Of a stretch of DNA of 64,000 nt, positions 60,437-64,000 are shown in pieces; positions within the stretch are counted from its first letter, which is position 1, and the number at the start of each line of letters is the position of its first letter. The stretch covers positions 1-64,000 of the forward strand of contig URPH01000013.1 of NCBI GenBank assembly GCA_900549665.1. The letters are read 5' to 3'. This stretch comes from an uncultured Lachnospiraceae bacterium (lineage in GTDB: Bacteria > Bacillota > Clostridia > Lachnospirales > Lachnospiraceae). Under the pieces are notes generated by a model that saw only the letters and a program-made list of their open reading frames with translations, searched no databases and had not been told where the DNA came from. Made by a program: the position numbers and the translations under genes.

Positions 60437-61711
60437 TTATACAAGTGAAATAATCTCCCGGTACCGTTTATTGGTAGGTGCAAAAAACTCACCAAGCCCT
60501 GCATCCTCTACCTCGACAACCAGCTCATTGGCCGATTTCATCCGGAGCAGGCAGCGAAACTTGATGCTTTTGATATCCCTGTTTACAATCGTAGGCAGGA
60601 TCACCGGTACGATCCGCTGTCTTTTATCCGCAAGAGGTGTGATCACAATGGGCAGCTTTCCATCCTCTCCCGGCATAAATTCAAACTCTTTTTTTACCTC
60701 AAACCACTTTTCACCGCCGTTTAACAGATTGTGCACGACTGTTTTGCCGCCCTGCATGACAGCTACCCCGATATCTGCCGAAAGCTTATCCTTGCCAAGG
60801 TACAGATATTCCTGTGCTTCCTTTCCGGGTGAAAGCTTCTCCATTCCAAGCAGACAGGCACCCTTGCTGTACAGGTTGCTTCCGCCAAACACACGTCTGT
60901 TGTGACAGATCAGCTTTAACGTCTGCGGACACCATTCCTTTTCAAAAATTTTGCCCGCCAGATAAAATACCGTGACCAGACGGTTATTTAAAAATTCCTC
61001 CATAATACCGGCAAGCTTTTCATCCATCATATGAAGATACTCATCCTTTTCCACAATGGAATGAAAATCCTCCGGAATGCAGAAGGACGGATCCTCATGC
61101 TCATCGATCGTAGTCACGATCGGTCTCATCTTGTTGTTCATGCGAATATGGTAAAATTTCAGATAACCATCCGCCAGATCGATGACTCCGAGCTCATAGC
61201 ATCGCAGCTCCTTGGGCTGGTGTATCGTATAGGAAAACAGGCATTCCATCTTGGGCTCAAAAAATACATGTTCAAAATCGTTAAGCACACTTTTTTTGAT
61301 GTGATTTAATATCTCTAACATCCGTTCGGACAGGGTGTCTACCGAAATAACCAGTGCCTTGACAGCGATCTGATGATTGTAAAGTCCAAGCCCCGCCAGA
61401 CAGTTGCGGATAAAGAGAGAAAGAAGCTCCACCGGATCGGCACTCGCATGCTCGATCTGCACCGGTTCTCCTTTCAGCGCAAGAGATAGCAGATCATCTA
61501 CCAACGTTCCCTGAAAGTTGGCAGCGGCTTTCTTGGCTTCCTCTCCGTGAAACCATTGATTGGCTCCTGTTCTTTTGCACAGGCATACCGGGATGTTGTA
61601 CACATCACCTTCATCGCCCTCAAAAGACACATAACTGATCTGGGCATAGTTTCTTCCCAGATCCAGTCCCACAATATAATTTTTTAAAATTTCCTGTGTC
61701 CCATTTTCCAT
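60437..61711 (-). CDS. Actin/Hsp70-fold protein (DUF5716-like)
   Basis: 424 residues. The start NYIVGLDLGRNYAQISYVSFEGDEGD is a phosphate-1 loop of the actin/Hsp70 ATPase fold (D-L-G-x-x-x-A-x-I/V-S). The rest matches DUF5716 from memory, with a second half ending in beta-rich segments (PIVITPLADKRQRIVPVILP, IKFRCLLRMKSANELVVEVED). It looks like an Hsp70 relative without the standard substrate domain. Probably an ATP-dependent switch. The upstream DUF5717-type gene ends 13 bp before it. Confidence 0.82.
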   Translation of the reverse strand: MENGTQEILKNYIVGLDLGRNYAQISYVSFEGDEGDVYNIPVCLCKRTGANQWFHGEEAKKAAANFQGTLVDDLLSLALKGEPVQIEHASADPVELLSLFIRNCLAGLGLYNHQIAVKALVISVDTLSERMLEILNHIKKSVLNDFEHVFFEPKMECLFSYTIHQPKELRCYELGVIDLADGYLKFYHIRMNNKMRPIVTTIDEHEDPSFCIPEDFHSIVEKDEYLHMMDEKLAGIMEEFLNNRLVTVFYLAGKIFEKEWCPQTLKLICHNRRVFGGSNLYSKGACLLGMEKLSPGKEAQEYLYLGKDKLSADIGVAVMQGGKTVVHNLLNGGEKWFEVKKEFEFMPGEDGKLPIVITPLADKRQRIVPVILPTIVNRDIKSIKFRCLLRMKSANELVVEVEDAGLGEFFAPTNKRYREIISLV

Positions 61712-61724
61712 CTTCTGTATCTTC

Positions 61725-64000
61725 CTATTGTATCTTTAATATATGTTCAACCAGATATTTTTTTATTTCATACTCTTCCGTCAGACGACCTGCGAGTTCA
61801 TAATTACCAAGTGCCAAAGCCATCACAATCTCATTGACATCATGATATCTTCCGCGTCTGGACGCTACCGAATGATCGATCATCACAAGCTGACCGTTTT
61901 TGCAGAACTGCTCCTGACCGTCAACCACTCTTGTGATATAGTACGGAATGCTGTCACCCCAGAATAACTGCAGCCGCTTCTGATAAATCCCCGGGAAAAC
62001 CTCCGACATTTCTTCCATCCGGTAATCGGTATTTTCTCCATTGTCCTGACTGTCTACAAAATGCAACATCATCGTCACATGCTCATCGGTATAATACTCA
62101 ATATATGTATGATCCGTATACAGTTCAAGCACCGGACAAATATCGGTATATGACAGAAAAAAGGATACGAATACATCCTGCTCCAGAAATTCCTGCAACA
62201 GCTCTGCACAGATCTTTTGCACCTCTTCTTCAAGACTTGCAGTATCTTTACTGTAATATTTCAAAAATGCCATGGAAAGAACCGGCGAAACCGGACAGCC
62301 TTCCTTTATGAGACGGATAAGCTCCTCCCACAGACTTTCTTCCATATCTGTATCCTTGATCAGATATTCTTTGGCACATACATCCAGATAGGACAGGCGT
62401 AAATCGTTCGGAGCATCATGCTCACAGCAATACAGAAACAATTCAACCGTCTCACTATTGTAGGAAGAGACGAAAATCTCCTGCTTTAAAAGCCTCTGTG
62501 CTATATTACCGGCTGACAACTCCATGGAGCGGAGCGCATGATAAATATCCGTCATCTGACTAAGTGTTCCTGTAAAATGCCGATCCAGATACTGTAAAAT
62601 ATCGTCTGTATATTTACCGCAGACAAACACCCGGTAAACAATACACATAAGCTTTTCATCATATCCGTCCGCTTCGGAAAGTGCATATTGGGCAATTCCG
62701 AGCAATGTCTTTTGCGGGATCCTGTCCAGTCCATACATACAGATGATCTTATATGCCTTTTCGTACAGTCCGACTCCGGCAAGTGCGTTGATAAATTCCG
62801 GCCGGTCTCCGGATGCAAAATCAAGGACATCCATATCTGCAAGCATTCTTTCGCACTCATCATGCATATCCCATCTTTGAAAAGCCCGCATAAAGCCTGC
62901 TGCCATTTCTTTTTTAAACTCCGGCTCAATATCCTCCCTGTTTAAAAGCCATAGGTATTTTTTGTATCGCTCATTCATTTCCTCAAGCGTATCAGAAGCA
63001 TGAAGCGGCTTCTTTTCATACAGATAAAGCTGTTCCCCGACACTGATATTACTACAGCCCCTTAACAGTTCTTTCATCTTGCGGTATTTCATAAGAGGCT
63101 CCATACGGTATCCGTCTTCACCGGATACAACGGCGCCGTTCCGATCCTCAAACATAACCGTATAATCATCCGTATACAGATAGACAACGGCATGTCCGTT
63201 TTTGATCGTATAACGGATCTGCTCCTTTAATCCTTTCTGACGGATAATACAGCTTTTAAACTGGTTTTGCATATGAACTGTCAATTCATGAGCAAAAACA
63301 AGCTTTTGCAACTGTTTTTGCAAGTCTTCATTCATGTCCTCTATGGACAGTATATTGCGATACAGGTATGCAAGTTCACGGCTGATCCTGCCATTTGAAA
63401 GCTGCCTCAATACAAAATCATGGATCCGGTTTACATATTCGGCCCCAAGCTCCTCCTTTTGTTTGAGTACCTTTTCATATACATAGGCTAAATAACGATC
63501 CTCCAGGGAGGTGTCATATGCAAAGAAACGTACCACCGCATCCGGCAGCGTCTCCTTTGTATCAAAATCAAGGGCCCGGATATATGCTTCATACAGTCCG
63601 TTGATCCGACAGTCAGATAAAATACCTTTTTTTAGCCATCCTGCGGAATCTGCACTTACATGATCAAGCTTCATATAAAGACGACAGATCATCCTGTCCG
63701 TCGCCTGTTCGTCCCTGCCCGGATGATGGATACACAGAAGTAAAAACGGAGGACATACCTTTTTGACCGCTAAAGGCAGCTTGTACATCTGCTCACACAC
63801 AAGCTCCGACAACAACGCATACCGGTCCATAAACAACAGTACCTGCACCTCAAAATCCGTGATCGCGGATAAGACAAGCTCATTATCTAAAATGATCAGT
63901 GCCGCCTCTAAATACAATACCGGACTGGTACATCCGTTTTCAAAAAAAACACGCAGACGTCTGTAAACGGCCGCCGGATTGTCATACTGGAGATTATCCT
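61725..64000 (-). CDS. Large DUF5717-like protein, 5' end beyond the window
   Basis: At least 758 residues visible. The frame is open to the window edge, so the true start is further right (an M at 63917 in a naive translation is an internal TTG). Mostly helical, with irregular repeats such as ALAGVGLYEKAYKIICMYGLDRIPQKTLLGIAQYAL, and a beta-rich middle (YTIKNGHAVVYLYTDDYTVMFEDRNGAVVSGEDGYRMEPLMKYRKMKELLRG). By memory it fits DUF5717, which is regularly encoded beside DUF5716. First visible gene of the operon. Function unknown. Confidence 0.8.
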   Translation of the reverse strand, partial: DNLQYDNPAAVYRRLRVFFENGCTSPVLYLEAALIILDNELVLSAITDFEVQVLLFMDRYALLSELVCEQMYKLPLAVKKVCPPFLLLCIHHPGRDEQATDRMICRLYMKLDHVSADSAGWLKKGILSDCRINGLYEAYIRALDFDTKETLPDAVVRFFAYDTSLEDRYLAYVYEKVLKQKEELGAEYVNRIHDFVLRQLSNGRISRELAYLYRNILSIEDMNEDLQKQLQKLVFAHELTVHMQNQFKSCIIRQKGLKEQIRYTIKNGHAVVYLYTDDYTVMFEDRNGAVVSGEDGYRMEPLMKYRKMKELLRGCSNISVGEQLYLYEKKPLHASDTLEEMNERYKKYLWLLNREDIEPEFKKEMAAGFMRAFQRWDMHDECERMLADMDVLDFASGDRPEFINALAGVGLYEKAYKIICMYGLDRIPQKTLLGIAQYALSEADGYDEKLMCIVYRVFVCGKYTDDILQYLDRHFTGTLSQMTDIYHALRSMELSAGNIAQRLLKQEIFVSSYNSETVELFLYCCEHDAPNDLRLSYLDVCAKEYLIKDTDMEESLWEELIRLIKEGCPVSPVLSMAFLKYYSKDTASLEEEVQKICAELLQEFLEQDVFVSFFLSYTDICPVLELYTDHTYIEYYTDEHVTMMLHFVDSQDNGENTDYRMEEMSEVFPGIYQKRLQLFWGDSIPYYITRVVDGQEQFCKNGQLVMIDHSVASRRGRYHDVNEIVMALALGNYELAGRLTEEYEIKKYLVEHILKIQ

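Noticed and set aside
63917..63917. A start codon for the large protein at 63917
   Set aside because: This is an in-frame TTG inside a frame open to the window edge, so the gene begins outside the window.

Overview
The window reads as a chromosomal segment of a low-to-mid GC Firmicute of class Clostridia, most likely Lachnospiraceae. The basis is strong AGGAGG ribosome sites on nearly every gene, a threonyl T-box leader, an L20-type leader with an ATT-started infC, a CIRCE operator, a BirA-controlled bioY-bioB pair, meso-diaminopimelate dehydrogenase, a polyamine (pot) operon, and a closing operon of DUF5717/DUF5716-type genes that I associate with that family. The placement rests on gene content, not on a marker-gene comparison. 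About nine tenths of the genes run leftward (minus strand), as expected for one replichore arm.

Layout. 1-6.7 kb: the end of an IS3-type element that cuts off a serine hydrolase gene, then a five-gene oligopeptide ABC transporter operon. 7-10.3 kb: an AraC regulator, a 14-copy array of a 51-bp T-tract repeat, and a complete 1454-bp IS3-family (IS150-like) element sitting inside a terminator-like hairpin. 10.5-16.6 kb: small housekeeping and stress genes (cytidylate-kinase-like protein, thioesterase, CbpA-like DnaJ, ribosomal L25 under a CIRCE promoter, a YaiI family protein) and a convergent small-RNA locus that resembles a type I toxin-antitoxin module. 16.6-24.3 kb: two tRNA-Leu genes, ACT-domain, MBL-fold, cupin, GNAT, Nudix and DUF389 proteins, a secreted cell wall hydrolase and a glutamine-amidotransferase-like hydrolase. 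24.4-28.7 kb: a shikimate-kinase-like gene with pepD, two divergent structured RNA elements, and infC-rpmI-rplT. 28.8-32 kb: DUF1540, LemA and DUF2207-like genes, then a second array of the same 51-bp repeat family. 32-41.6 kb: potABCD, ddh, citrate synthase, thrS with its T-box. 41.6-49.8 kb: SEC-C protein, a degenerate protein kinase, an Rpn-type nuclease, purA, a giant hairpin element, LysR, a glycosyltransferase. 50-58.3 kb: bioB-bioY, purB, a Phd/RelE toxin-antitoxin pair, purF, and an amino-acid ABC transporter. 58.4-64 kb: a four-gene operon of uncharacterised proteins including an actin/Hsp70-fold protein, cut by the window edge.

The most unusual content is non-coding. Two arrays 22 kb apart share a 51-bp unit carrying three T-tracts about 10 bp apart, a pattern predicted to curve DNA strongly. 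Both lie upstream of leftward genes. Two head-to-head elements at 26.7-27.2 kb share a core of two GGA-loop hairpins with compensatory base changes, like the TwoAYGGAY RNA motif. A 260-bp rod-like hairpin lies between lysR and purA. The convergent RNA locus at 15.4-15.7 kb has a LexA-like palindrome in one promoter. Short tandem repeats also recur between genes and inside coding genes (araC-type regulator, pepD, potD).
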